Positions 35,991 to 45,899 of a stretch of DNA of 64,000 nucleotides are shown here, in pieces; the first letter of the stretch is position 1; every line of letters begins with the position of its first letter. Made by a program: the position numbers and the translations under genes. The notes beneath the pieces are model-generated. The model was not told the DNA's origin. It saw only the letters and a program-made list of their open reading frames with translations, and ran no database searches. Where the stretch lies: positions 25,404,001 through 25,468,000 of the forward strand of contig CM070591.1 of assembly GCA_036346355.1 (NCBI GenBank), read 5' to 3'. This DNA comes from Rhipidocladum racemiflorum. Its lineage: Eukaryota > Streptophyta > Magnoliopsida > Poales > Poaceae.

Positions 35991-36942
35991 AATCCGGAGT
36001 GCTCTTGAAAAGTGTGCATGCATGTCAAGAATCGAGATGTCCATTTCTTTCTAGTATGAAAAGAAAGAATGAAGAAATTATGGTATTTTGGTTGTAGTGT
36101 AGGGGATTTGTGCTTCCTTTGTGATTTGGCTTGGATGTTGCCGAATTCTTTCCAAAATGGTTGTTAACGCTTTGGGTTTGAGTTGTCGTGTGTACACTTG
36201 GGGTTGATACCTAAGTGTTTTTGTGTGAGGGCGAGACCCTCTTAAGAAAGGAACCAATTGTGGTTTGGTAAGGTTTTTCGATCCTAGCTTGGGGCTAGGT
36301 GTTGAACCCTAGTGGTGTAAAGGTGGTTTGTGATGGAGGTTGATGATGTATGGGTTTAACCATTATTAAGTGTAGCGATGGGTGGAAGTGAAGTTGACGG
36401 TAGTTCGGTGATATTTGTCCTGCCGTGAGAATTTGTCGTCACTAGTTGTTCTTGGATTTGAGTCTTGTCTGGGAAAGGATGGAATAAAATGTTAGTATGA
36501 TGGTGTATCGGAAGGGCAAGTGTGCCTTAATGAGTTTTCCCCTCGATGGAAATTTTCGGGAATGTAGAAAGGTCGTTAAAGGAATTGTGACTACCTTTGA
36601 TTATGTCATGTTGAGTTTAATGGAGTATGGTAGTCAGGTTGGTTGTGATAGAAGTATGAAGTGTTTGCCGTGAGGATTCGAGCGTTTTGGGTTGATGGAG
36701 CCCTTTGTGGTTGAAACGCAGATTCTGTTGGGGAATTGAAGTGAAGGTCGATTTGTGAGGGGTTGCCCTTAGTTGAGCTAGATCAACACTTTTTCTCTAT
36801 GTGTTGGTTTTGGGAACTCGTTTGTTGTTTGTTCAGGTTTTAGTCGTTGTGTGAATGTTTTGTGCCGCACTGAAGCCGGTTGTCCCTTGGGGATTTTGCC
36901 ATGTATTTTGGCGTCCTTCGGATTCGCGGTCGCATCCTGTTG

Positions 36943-36958
36943 AAGGGGGGGGGGACAA
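36943..36958 (+). other. LARD-6 polypurine tract
   Basis: AAGGGGGGGGGGACAA directly before the 3' LTR start TGTGACACTACGG at 36959. It primes plus-strand DNA synthesis in LTR retrotransposons. The G run is longer than in the other copies (6-7 G). Confidence 0.85.
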
Positions 36959-39302
36959 TGTGACACTACGGTATGGTGTGACATTATAGAATGTGAAATT
37001 AGAGAATAAAACCTTTCGCTTGAGGTTTACTCGCGTTTTGGGCCGTTTGAAGTGATGTGTCACCACGGAGTGTCGTAACCTTTTAAATGGTGCATGTTAA
37101 GGTCAAAAACTTTATGAAATATGGTATGGCAAGTTAAAACCATAAGGTATGGAGGTTAATAACGTTTAGGGCCGTTTTGGGGTTTTGGGCCTTCCGGGAG
37201 TTTGGGCCTTAAGTGGGCTTTGGTGGGATGGAGTAGGTCTCCGTAACGGACTAGGATTGGGTGTGGGGCTGGTAAAGGGCTCCCCACCAGCCCTTGGACG
37301 TTCACCCCTGCCCCTTATGCGCCCTTCCCCACTTGCCCTTTTCCTAGCCGCCTCCCTCCTCCCTTGGCCGTGCCTCCCCTCCCTTTGCCCCATTGCTCCC
37401 CAACTCTCCACCACCTCTCCTCCACCCCCTTGCTGCCCTAGGGTGGTCTCCACACCTCTGCACCTTGTGGATCCATCCGTTGGAGCGAGGAGCGAGGAGC
37501 GTGGAGCGAGGAGCGATCCGCGAGGAGATCTATTGGAGATTCGTTCGTTGGGCAAAGGTATGATCATGGGGATCCTTGGGTTTGATCTAGGTACTGTTAT
37601 TAGGGTGTTTATGAAGTTTTTAGATCAATTGGTGGTGCTGGGTTGGAGTTCTTTGGGTTAGATCTAGACGTTGCCACGTTTCTGTTTTCGGGCAGATTGA
37701 GCAGTCGGGCTAGGGTTCGAGTTTTCATCGATTTAGTATCCGAATCTGTCCGTACGGACTTAAAAGAAGTTGTAGATAATTTAATTATCTTTCCGTGGAC
37801 ATAAAGCACGTTAACATCCGATCAGCTGTTTGAAAGTTATGGCTGTTTTACCGAGCGTGTTAAAATCTGTGACGCGATTGGAACAGATCATAGTAATCTG
37901 TAGATTAAACAATTTTAGAGTCCGAATCAGTCTTTCTGTATAACTAGAAAAAGGTAAGAAATTTCCTAAGCTTCGCGACGGTGTACTTGTTTAATCGATT
38001 TGGAGTCCCAGAACTCAAGTTATGGCCTTTGCAAGGCTGCTGTCCCGCCGGGACAGAACCTCTGTTTTTAGGTTTGCAAGTAGTTGGCAATGTTGGGTTA
38101 GATGGGGATTTGTGTACTGTTTTGCGGGCATTATTATGAGTGTGTGATGCCTATGTGCAGGTGGTGTGACACCGGGAGTGCCCTCTACGTCCCACAAATC
38201 CGTCGCCATGATTGAGGCAAGTGTGTTGTAATGTATAGCGGATTGTAGGTTGTTTGTTGATATTGGGTGAAAGATTGAACACTTGCTATGCTCACTTGCC
38301 ATGCTTGCTGTTTTCCAATGAAATATTGAGTATGATTATCATGGTTCGATGCCATGTGTTTATATTTGTCATGATGAGTTGCCATATGTTTATGTACATG
38401 TGAAATATGATAATTGGCATAGTTGCATGCATGACATGTTACATGGCCCGGGCGGTGAGAAAGTCATTAACTAATCCGGGAAGGTCGGTGAGAAAGTTAT
38501 GACTAATCCGGAGAGCCATTAGAGTATGTCCTACATCGTGATTCCATCTACCGTGGGTTGTGGAAGCGAGGAGTAGGCACCCTCCATCTTCGGGATGGAA
38601 GGGGGGAGAGGGTGCACACCGACGGGTGTGTACTCAACCATACCGGTATGAGTTTCCATGGAGATATGAGCATAACATTGCATTGCATTGCATTGCAACA
38701 CATTTTTTTTAATGATGATGATGTTGTTATGTGCTCAAGTATGAGATGTTATATGTGATGTGAGGTATTATTGTCTTGTAAATGATCTTGTTGTCCATTA
38801 CAATATGCTTGCTGAGTTTTCGAACTCACGCTTGTGTTTTATGTTGTTTTTAGGTACTTTGAGATCGGCATGCGAGAAAAAAGGGATCTAGCTACACTTC
38901 TACACGTAGCTCCACCATCATAGTCCATAATTAATCACTTGGAGACATGATATCAAGAGTTGTGCCCTAAACTTAATGTATGGTTTAATTTAGCATGCTT
39001 GTGAATCCTTATTTGCTTCGTTATAGTTTATGAAGTGGTTAAGCGTGGTATTATTGGCGTAACTTGATGTTATGTCCATTTATGTTGTTGTTTTAGATGT
39101 CGTGTGCTATGATATATATATATATATATCTTGCCATGATATTGAGATTGTGTTAATTCATGGAAAAACAAAGGAGATGCTGCCGAAATATCGGTTTTTA
39201 GCATATGAACCTTTGCTGGAATTTATGTTTAATTGTGGTACTTAGATGTTGCTTAGCTTATGTTTGGTAGCATTCGAGCATATTAAATGCCGGGGTGTTA
39301 CA
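36959..39302 (+). repeat. LARD-6 3' LTR
   Basis: Pairs with 30515-32884. Apart from many one-base contractions of G/C runs in 37015-37400, the two are nearly identical. Stem-loop at 38578-38614, (AT)9 at 39112-39129. Confidence 0.92.
38578..38614 (+). other. Conserved LTR stem-loop of the LARD family
   Basis: Outer stem CACCCTC / GAGGGTG and inner stem CATC / GATG closing a TTCGG loop. It is found in all seven LTR copies that span this point (7797-7833 minus, 10010-10046, 17874-17910, 28199-28235, 32160-32196, 38578-38614, 39387-39423). Confidence 0.65.
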
Positions 39303-39307
39303 AAAGT
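39303..39307. repeat. Target site duplication AAAGT, right copy (LARD-6)
   Basis: AAAGT directly after the LTR end ACA at 39302, identical to 30510-30514. Confidence 0.93.
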
Positions 39308-40070
39308 TATGACTAATCCGGAAAGCCAATGAGTAAGTCCTACATCGTGATTCCATTCACCGCGGTGAACGGAAGCGAGGAGTAGGCACCCTCCATCTTC
39401 GGGATGGAAGGGGGGAGAGGGTGCACACCGACGGGTGTGTACTCAACCATACCGGTATGAGTTTCCAAGGAGACATGAGCATTGCATTACATTGCATACA
39501 TAATGATGATGATATTGTTAAGTGTTCATGAATGAGATGATATATATGATGGGAGATGTTATTGCCATGATATTGTTCTTGTTGTCCATTGCAATATGCT
39601 TGCTGAGTTTCGAACTCACGCTTGTGTTTTGTTGTTATTTTAGGTACCATGAGAACGGCATGCGGGGAAGGGAAATAGTCACACGCCCACACGTAGCTTC
39701 ACCATATTGATTCCACAAGTCATTCTATTAGTTTGATAATAAATTGCGTGTGATGATTATTGCTTTAAGGTTTAGCTTTGTTTATGAGAGATTTATTGTT
39801 CGTTTGACACTTGGAGACTTTAAGTGCTTGATGTTAGTCTTATATTGTCGTTAAGACTCCATTTATTGCTGTTTTAGATGTCTCTCATATTGCCTTATAA
39901 TGCTATACTGTTGTTGCTCCTTAAATCCATGTTAAAACAAAGGAGGTGCTACCGAAATCTCGGTTTTTAGCCTATGCACCTTTGCTGGAATTTTATGTTA
40001 AATGTGGTATTTAGATGTTGTTTAGATTATGTTTGGTAGCATTCAGGCATATTAAATGCCTGGTGTTCTG
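39308..40070 (+). repeat. LARD-5 5' LTR, right piece
   Basis: Continues the LTR broken at 30514 and ends at 40070 with GGTGTTCTG instead of GGTGTTACA. Stem-loop CACCCTC/GAGGGTG at 39387-39423. Confidence 0.88.
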
Positions 40071-40999
40071 ATTGGTATCAGAGCGGGCTGTAGGTCCTTG
40101 GAATGTGAATTTTAGTATCATGCCATAGGGTACAACTAAAATATGATGTGGAATAACTTAGAAACATGGCTTAGGTTTCAACTAAAACTTTGTCATAGGA
40201 TAGCAACATTAAAACTTGCAAAAAAATGGTATAACTAATCTAAAATTTGACACACACTGGATGCACAGTAGGAAAGGGTATGGGTATCGTTTATTTACGC
40301 TTAAATGTTGTATTTAAGCTTTGATGTTGAATGCTTCTTTTGACAATGCATGTTGCTATGTCAATGATATATGTTGTGGTGATAATAGTGGGGTTGTGGT
40401 ACCGAAGGGTTTCGGTCACCGAAGAACTGTTAACCCCTGTAGGAGAAAAGCGCTTACCCTTCCTGTCGTAAATCGGGTAGTTGATTGGAGACGAAAAGGA
40501 AGAGTTGATGGTGGTTTCCTTCGTATGTTCCTTGCCGTTCTGACGGTTGGTGTTTGTTGCTTTTCTTGGCTTTAGTTGATTTGAATCAAATGAAAAGTGA
40601 TGGGTTTTCGCGGATCGTTCCGTTTGCGGTGTGTGGTTTTGTCTTCCTTGGGTGAAGACGAAGAAGAGGAGTTTTGTGGCAGACCTGGCTGTCAGGGCTG
40701 AAGTTCTGTGGCTTCGTAGTAGTAAGTGGTGTTTGATTTCGTCATTTTACTGGTTTGAGAAATCATCTTTGAAAGCCCCTCTTGAGTCGTGAAAGTTGGG
40801 GGTTTGGTGTTAAGGTTTTATTTGAAAAGGTTAATGGAGCACTTGGTTCCCTTTCGAGAAAAGTTGTCTTCCAACCAGTTTCTTCTATGGAAGTCTTTGG
40901 GATTTAAAGTGTTTTGGAGAATTCCTTTGCATGACCAAGTTTGGGTTTGTCTCGTTGCAATTTTGAGTCAAGTTTCCTTATGAATTTGGGGTGAGTTTT
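40071..40999 (+). other. LARD-5 primer-binding site and start of internal domain
   Basis: TGGTATCAGAGCGGGC at 40073-40088 is the primer-binding site. The following 0.9 kb matches LARD-6 from 32885 with two deletions: 56 bp at TCACC (40416-40420), and a segment of ~114 bp at GGAGT near 40668. The hairpin ACCGAA/TTCGGT at 40401-40416 is kept. It is cut at 40999 by M2. Confidence 0.86.
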
Positions 41000-43900
41000 T
41001 ATCGGGATCCCGAATTTGCAAATCCGGACCCTCTGTGTATTTAGCACTAGTCCAGGAACTCGCTAGTGCACACAGTCTTAACATCGGTAAATATCACAAT
41101 CATACCACTCGATACTAATAAAGTACTTTTATTTAAATAACCAAACTGGTTACTCGACTTTATGGTCAAGTCGCAAATGTATGCCTCGCAGGGCGAAACT
41201 TATTAAGAGAGAAATAGTAGCAGCGGAAAATCAAATAACTTCGTGGCGCCATCCAGTATACCACAGGCAACTGACTGGGCTCGATTCCTAAGTAGACGGA
41301 TCCTCTTGGAGCTCCTCCTCCAAAGCTGGTGTAGTCTCCTCTTCAACTGGTGTTGTATTGTGGCAAGGGTGAGTACTTGGTACTCAGCAAGTCATGCATG
41401 CAGAATGCGTGCTAATATACTATATGCATGGCTTGGTACAAAGGAATAGCTCAAGGTATATTTGCAGAAAACAGCATTTAACAAGTATCATAAATAGATT
41501 CGAAAGCAGTAGAAATAAGTAAAGCATAGATAACTTTTCAAGGAGTTTAATAAACATCTTTCCCATCCTAATCCACATTTCCAACAACATCATTATTAGT
41601 CTAACCCAACCTTTCAAATCCAAGTTATTTTTGAGAAAATCTAACCCTTGACTGTAATTCCCGAGCGATGTCCAATACCGCGGACACGGCTATTCGAATA
41701 GATTCTACACTCTGCAGAGGTTATGCACTTTACCCACAAGATACAGTCAAACACCACAAAGGCGAGTTCCCGTAACAAAGTCTTTCGGAAACTTCTAACA
41801 ATACAAGTGGTCCTCCCCGGTTATTGCACGCTAACCCTTCCCTTAGCTAAGGCGAAGTTTAGGCCAATCAACCGTTAGATGGGTACCTGGCCTCAGCCCC
41901 GGTACGCTCCCCCGTACAACTTACACAAAGGGTGTAGTTGACCTCCTGAGGTCCCACAGGTACGTTATTAGCAACTTAGTCAACTAGGTCCGTCCCATTA
42001 CGGACATGTGGTTGCACGTTAGACCCAGTTCAAAGGCTTGCAAGGTTAAGTCCTTAGGGTGACCAGGGCAAGACTACCCAAGAACCAAATCAACATCCCC
42101 AATGCCACAACCGCCCACCTGATTATTCTTGCCACATGCCCCGGTCGAAAAACTATTTATCAAACCCCAGTTGATTACCATGCACCACGTGCCATCAACA
42201 TCACATGATACCTTTCCAAACAGGTTCAATATATCATTAAGTCAATATTAACATTTGATTGTCCAAAATCATGTCATGAGCACGTGCAGGTCTAAGCGAT
42301 TTACTACAGCGGTCTAAAACCCATGTTGGCAAGTTAATAATGTCCAACTAGTAAACCACAACTAGGGTGACAAGGGGTCATGGCACATATTTAAGTAATC
42401 AAGGTGTCATACAGCAAATTGGTATTTATCTAATCCCCCATATTTAAATAAAGTATTTTCTAATTGAACTAGCATGCAATAGGTTACATCAAAATAGATT
42501 TCGAAATAGGATCAACATGGTCAAAGCACAACTTGCCTTCAAAAAGTACTTGTTCTTGGTCTTGAGTTGGATCCCTGAGTCAATACTTCTCCTTGAATCC
42601 TTCCCAGACTTCAACGTCTACTCGTAAAGCGTGCAAATAGCAAATACACGAATAAACAATAGGCAAAAAGTGTCCAAACATCCAAATAAAATCCATAAAC
42701 AGAGAGAACATAATTTTATGAATTTTTAGAAACTGGAATCGTCAAATTTGGAGTTAAAAGCATAAAAGTTATGATTATTTAAAGTTTAAATAATCAATTA
42801 AATAATTTTACAGAGGAAAACTTTAGTCCAAAAATTAAATAAAATTCATAATTAGATAGATCTCAATTTTATACAAATTTAGAAATTTGAATCACTCAAA
42901 TCGGAGTTGAAACGCAAAAGTTATAAGCGTTTGAAGTTTGAAACAAAATCTGAAATCATTATTCCGAATTAATAAATCATTTTCTTTTTCGGAAATTAAT
43001 TATTGCATCAGCGAGGACACGTGTCATCCTGTGATTGGTCCACAGTGACCTGCTGACGTCAGCACCGAACGGCCTCCATGATGACGTCAGCATGACGTCA
43101 TCATGCCACGTGGCACCACTCAGGTGCTGCCACGTGTCCGGTCCATGGATCGGGTCCACGCGCGACGCAGTCCACGGTGGATCGGCGCCGCGGCTTGTGC
43201 GGCTGACATGCGAGCCCGCATGTCGGCCGGCCCACGGCGCTGCTTACCGCGCGCGGCGCGCCTAGGCTACGTGGCAAGATCGTGTCCGATTGATTTGAAA
43301 ATCAGCGGCGCGATTAGATCGAGGTGCTAACACGTTGGAATCTACTCGATGATCGTGGGCGTTCGATCTAGATCGGACGGTCGGATCTAACCCTACGATA
43401 ACACCGCTACGGCCTGAGGTGATCGTGGGCCGTTGGATCTTGATCCAACGGTCCAGATCCATCGGAGTTTGGAAGCACGTGACTCACCGCCGCCGCTCGA
43501 TCGGAATCGGACGGTCCGAAGCTTTCAGCGGGTGATGGCGACGCCGGCGGGGCTCGGGCTCACGGAGACGAGGGCGGCGACCTTCCGTCACGGCGTTTCC
43601 GAGGGTTTCCGGCGAGGTGGATGGTGCGGTCCGATGCGCCTTGCTCGTCGCGGTTCCAGTGCAGGCTTCGACGCCACGAGACGGCTTGACGGCGGCGTCG
43701 CGGCGCACGAACCTGGAAGCCCAAACCCTACTACGGCGAGCAATTCCTCGGTCAAGACGGCGGCTTGGGCGGTGTGGCTTGGGGAAAAAGGCGGCGTCGA
43801 GCAGCGATTCTCGGGACGGGTCCACGCTTTAAATCTTGCCTCGGCGTGCGCGCAAATCGGAACCCTAACCGTGTCCCGCTTGGTCACGGCGGAGCTCTCC

Positions 43901-44452
43901 TGGGATTCGGAGCGGAGGCGATGGTCGGGACCGTCCACGTGTCGCGATGGCGGCTCACGATTGCTCACGCGCGAGCAGGTCCGACCGGACTCGGGCTCGA
44001 GCCGGTCGCGGTCCAATCCGGACCGTTGGATCCCGATCCAACGGTCGGGATCGATGGAGTTAGGAGTGGGTTTGGTCGAGTCGATCGGCTCGGGTTGGAC
44101 TCGAGTCCGACTCGGGTTCGACTTCGGTCGGATGAACACGATGCTCGACCGAGTTGAATTTCCAGCGATTTAATATTTAAAATAATTCCCGATAATTCAT
44201 TTAATTCATTAAAAATAGCAAAAGACTCGAAAAATTCAGAAAAATTCGAAAATATTTTAGGGTATTTGGGACTCAAATAAAATATTTCCAACAAAACTTT
44301 ATTTGCAAAATTTAATTCTTTAATTATTTCAAAATGGAATAAATTCAAATAAATTCCAAATAAATCCAAATAAATTCCAGAAAATTCCAAAAATTCACCA
44401 AAGTCCTAAATCACACATAGATTTAAGAAAAGCAAAATTTTGGGGTGTTACA
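41000..44452 (-). repeat. M2 3' LTR (3453 bp)
   Basis: On the minus strand it starts TGTAACACCCCAAAATTTTG (at 44452). It ends CCCGATA at 41000, a one-base change from the usual CCCGACA. ACGT-core palindromes lie at 43014-43125, including TGCTGACGTCAGCA at 43051-43064. CCGTTGGAT/ATCCAACGG inverted repeats lie near 43431-43452 and 44023-44044. Long GC-rich open frames here, such as 43433-44173, are not conserved in M1 and are not called. Confidence 0.92.
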
Positions 44453-44490
44453 AACCTCCCCCCCTTAACAGAATCTCGTCCCCGAGATTC
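44453..44490 (-). other. M2 polypurine tract and upstream hairpin
   Basis: The minus strand reads TTAAGGGGGGGAGGTTTG across the LTR edge, a typical polypurine tract. Just upstream a perfect 8-bp hairpin spans 44471-44490, with arms GAATCTCG and CGAGATTC and loop GGGA on the minus strand. P keeps the same hairpin with one mismatch. Confidence 0.85.
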
Positions 44491-44498
44491 AGGGCTTA

Positions 44499-44812
44499 CT
44501 AAAGAAATAGGTTTGGAAACTCTTTCCTCAAATCCTCTTCGCGTTACTTAAGTTGCTTCACTCTCCGTGTGGTTGCTCCACTGAACTCTACAGAAACGGG
44601 TTGACTTATTTCTGGTCTCTCGATCCATAGTGTCCAAAATCTTCACGGGATGCTCCTTGTAAGTCAAATTTTCTTGCAACTCAATTGACTCTAGCGGTGT
44701 CTGTTCCTCAGGTACTCGGAGACACTTCTTCAACTGGGACACATGGAATACGTCATGTACTCCCGCTAACGATCGTGGCAACTCCGGTGATAGGCAACTT
44801 CGCCTCTGCGGC
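44499..44812 (-). pseudogene. M2 pol C-terminus with chromodomain
   Basis: The frame within 44548-44781 reads VHDVFHVSQLKKCLRVPEEQ, the usual end of the chromovirus integrase C-terminal region. It continues with YKEHPVKILDTMDRETRNKS and FCRVQWSNH, the chromodomain core, whose Trp and hydrophobic positions match the fold that reads histone marks and guides integration. The frame is shifted near 44560 and again upstream where it should join integrase. The natural stop is TAG (44499-44501). Assignment to the chromovirus branch rests on this domain. Confidence 0.85.
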
Positions 44813-45899
44813 TCAAAATCTTAAATGGTCCAACATAGCAGGTGCGAGTTTCCCTTTGGCATGGAACCTCTTAACTCCCCTGAGAGGCGTAACTCTGAGG
44901 TATACAAAGTCTTCTGGTTCAAAACTCAAGTCTCGGCGACGGTTGTCAGCATAACTCTTCTGTCGTGATTGGGCTATCTTCAACCTTTCCCTGATCACGG
45001 CAATCTGCTCTTCAGCCTCTTGAAGAATATCAGGCCCGAAGACACGGCGCTCGCCGGTCTCATTCCAATTCAATGGCGTCCGACAGGGTCGACCATACAG
45101 TGCCTCAAAAGGTGACATCTGTAAACTAGCTTGGTAACTATTGTTGTAACTGAACTCGGCATACGGCAAACTCTTATCCCAAGAGGCAGCATAAGCCAAT
45201 GCACAAGCTCTTAACATATCCTCCAGAATCTGGTTGACTCTTTCGGTCTGTCCATCCGTCTGTGGATGATAGGCTGTACTGAAGTTCAAACGGGTTCCCA
45301 TGGCTTCATGCAACTTATTCCAAAACCTTGAGGTAAATTGGGTACCTCTGTCCGATACAATCCTCTTTGGCACTCCGTGCAAACAGACGATCCTGATCAT
45401 ATACAACTCTGCTAACTTATCCCCCGAGTACGTGGTCTTCACGGGGATAAAATGGGCTACTTTGGTCAAACGATCCACTATAACCCATATGGAGTCATAA
45501 CCTCCTTGAGTCTTAGGCAAACCGGTAATGAAATCCATTCCGATTTCCTCCCACTTCCACTCAGGTATTTTCAGCGGCTGTAGCAACCCTGCTGGTCTCT
45601 GATGCATTGCCTTGACTCTCGGCATCGTCACACAATGCAACATGCTCGGCAACTTCACGTTTCATGCTTGGCCACCAGAATCTTTCCTTCAAATCCTGAT
45701 ACATTTTGGCGCTTCCAGGATGAATTGAATACTTGGAGTCATGGGCTTCCTCCAAAATCAGTTGCTTTAATTCCTTCTTGTTGGGCACACAAATGCGATC
45801 CTTCATCCATAACGTGCCTTGCTCATCCAACTTGAAGTCCTCTGCCTTGCCTTCCTCCTTGATGGACTTAATCCTGCGGATCTTGTCATCATCCTTCAT
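44813..45899 (-). pseudogene. M2 integrase (frameshifted in the zinc-binding domain)
   Basis: Two overlapping frames. The N-terminal part (45561-45899) has the HHCC zinc-binding start, with His residues in EEAHDSKYSIHPGSAK and the first Cys in HVALCD. The second Cys is lost by a frameshift near 45625, where P reads CDVCQRVK. The catalytic core (44813-45658, 281 codons) has D42 (GMDFITGLPK), D103 (VSDRGTQF) and E139 (DGQTERVN), with exactly 35 residues between the last two, a DD35E core. It inserts element DNA into the chromosome. The frameshift lies at a CAG site, so it may be a sequencing artefact. Confidence 0.88.

Larger units (their letters stand above)
32885..36958 (+). other. LARD-6 internal domain, non-coding
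   Basis: 4074 bp with stops in all frames. The longest open frames are ~60-130 codons and lack known motifs. A hairpin ACCGAA/TTCGGT lies at 33214-33229, about 315 nt past the primer-binding site. A second hairpin AGTCATATA/TATATGACT lies at 35969-35990. The 3' end has GGATTCG near 36919 and then the polypurine tract. Sequence is conserved with LARD-1, -3, -4 and -5. Confidence 0.82.
30515..39302 (+). mobile_element. LARD-6: complete non-coding LTR retrotransposon (8788 bp)
   Basis: Reference copy of the family: 5' LTR 30515-32884 (2370 bp), internal 32885-36958 (4074 bp), 3' LTR 36959-39302 (2344 bp) and a perfect AAAGT target duplication. It has an exact initiator-Met primer-binding site and a strong polypurine tract, so reverse-transcription signals are intact, while no protein domain is encoded. 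Both LTRs carry the same (AT)9 run and the same disrupted minisatellite, confirming they are a pair. It inserted in the LARD-5 5' LTR in the same orientation. The size and layout match the LARD concept known from grasses; movement would need gag-pol in trans. Confidence 0.92.
28994..40999 (+). mobile_element. LARD-5: split by LARD-6 and by chromovirus M2
   Basis: The 5' LTR is in two pieces (28994-30514 and 39308-40070) around LARD-6. It is followed by a primer-binding site and 929 bp of internal domain up to 40999, where the M2 LTR begins. The sequence at 40975-40999 (TCCTTATGAATTTGGGG...GTTTT) matches LARD-6 at 33972-33996, whose next bases are AAAACTAAAATGC, so M2 interrupted LARD-5 there. 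The remainder should lie right of the window beyond M2. Confidence 0.88.

Noticed and set aside
7163..40999. The recurring modules as a satellite array or CRISPR-like array.
   Set aside because: Repeats are 2.3-2.5 kb LTRs with TG...CA ends, primer-binding sites and polypurine tracts, and LARD-6 has a target duplication.
43433..44173. A 246-codon open frame on the plus strand, the longest outside pol.
   Set aside because: It lies in the GC-rich part of the M2 3' LTR, antisense to the element. The M1 LTR at the matching place breaks it into short frames, and its low-complexity Arg/Ser/Gly composition follows base content.
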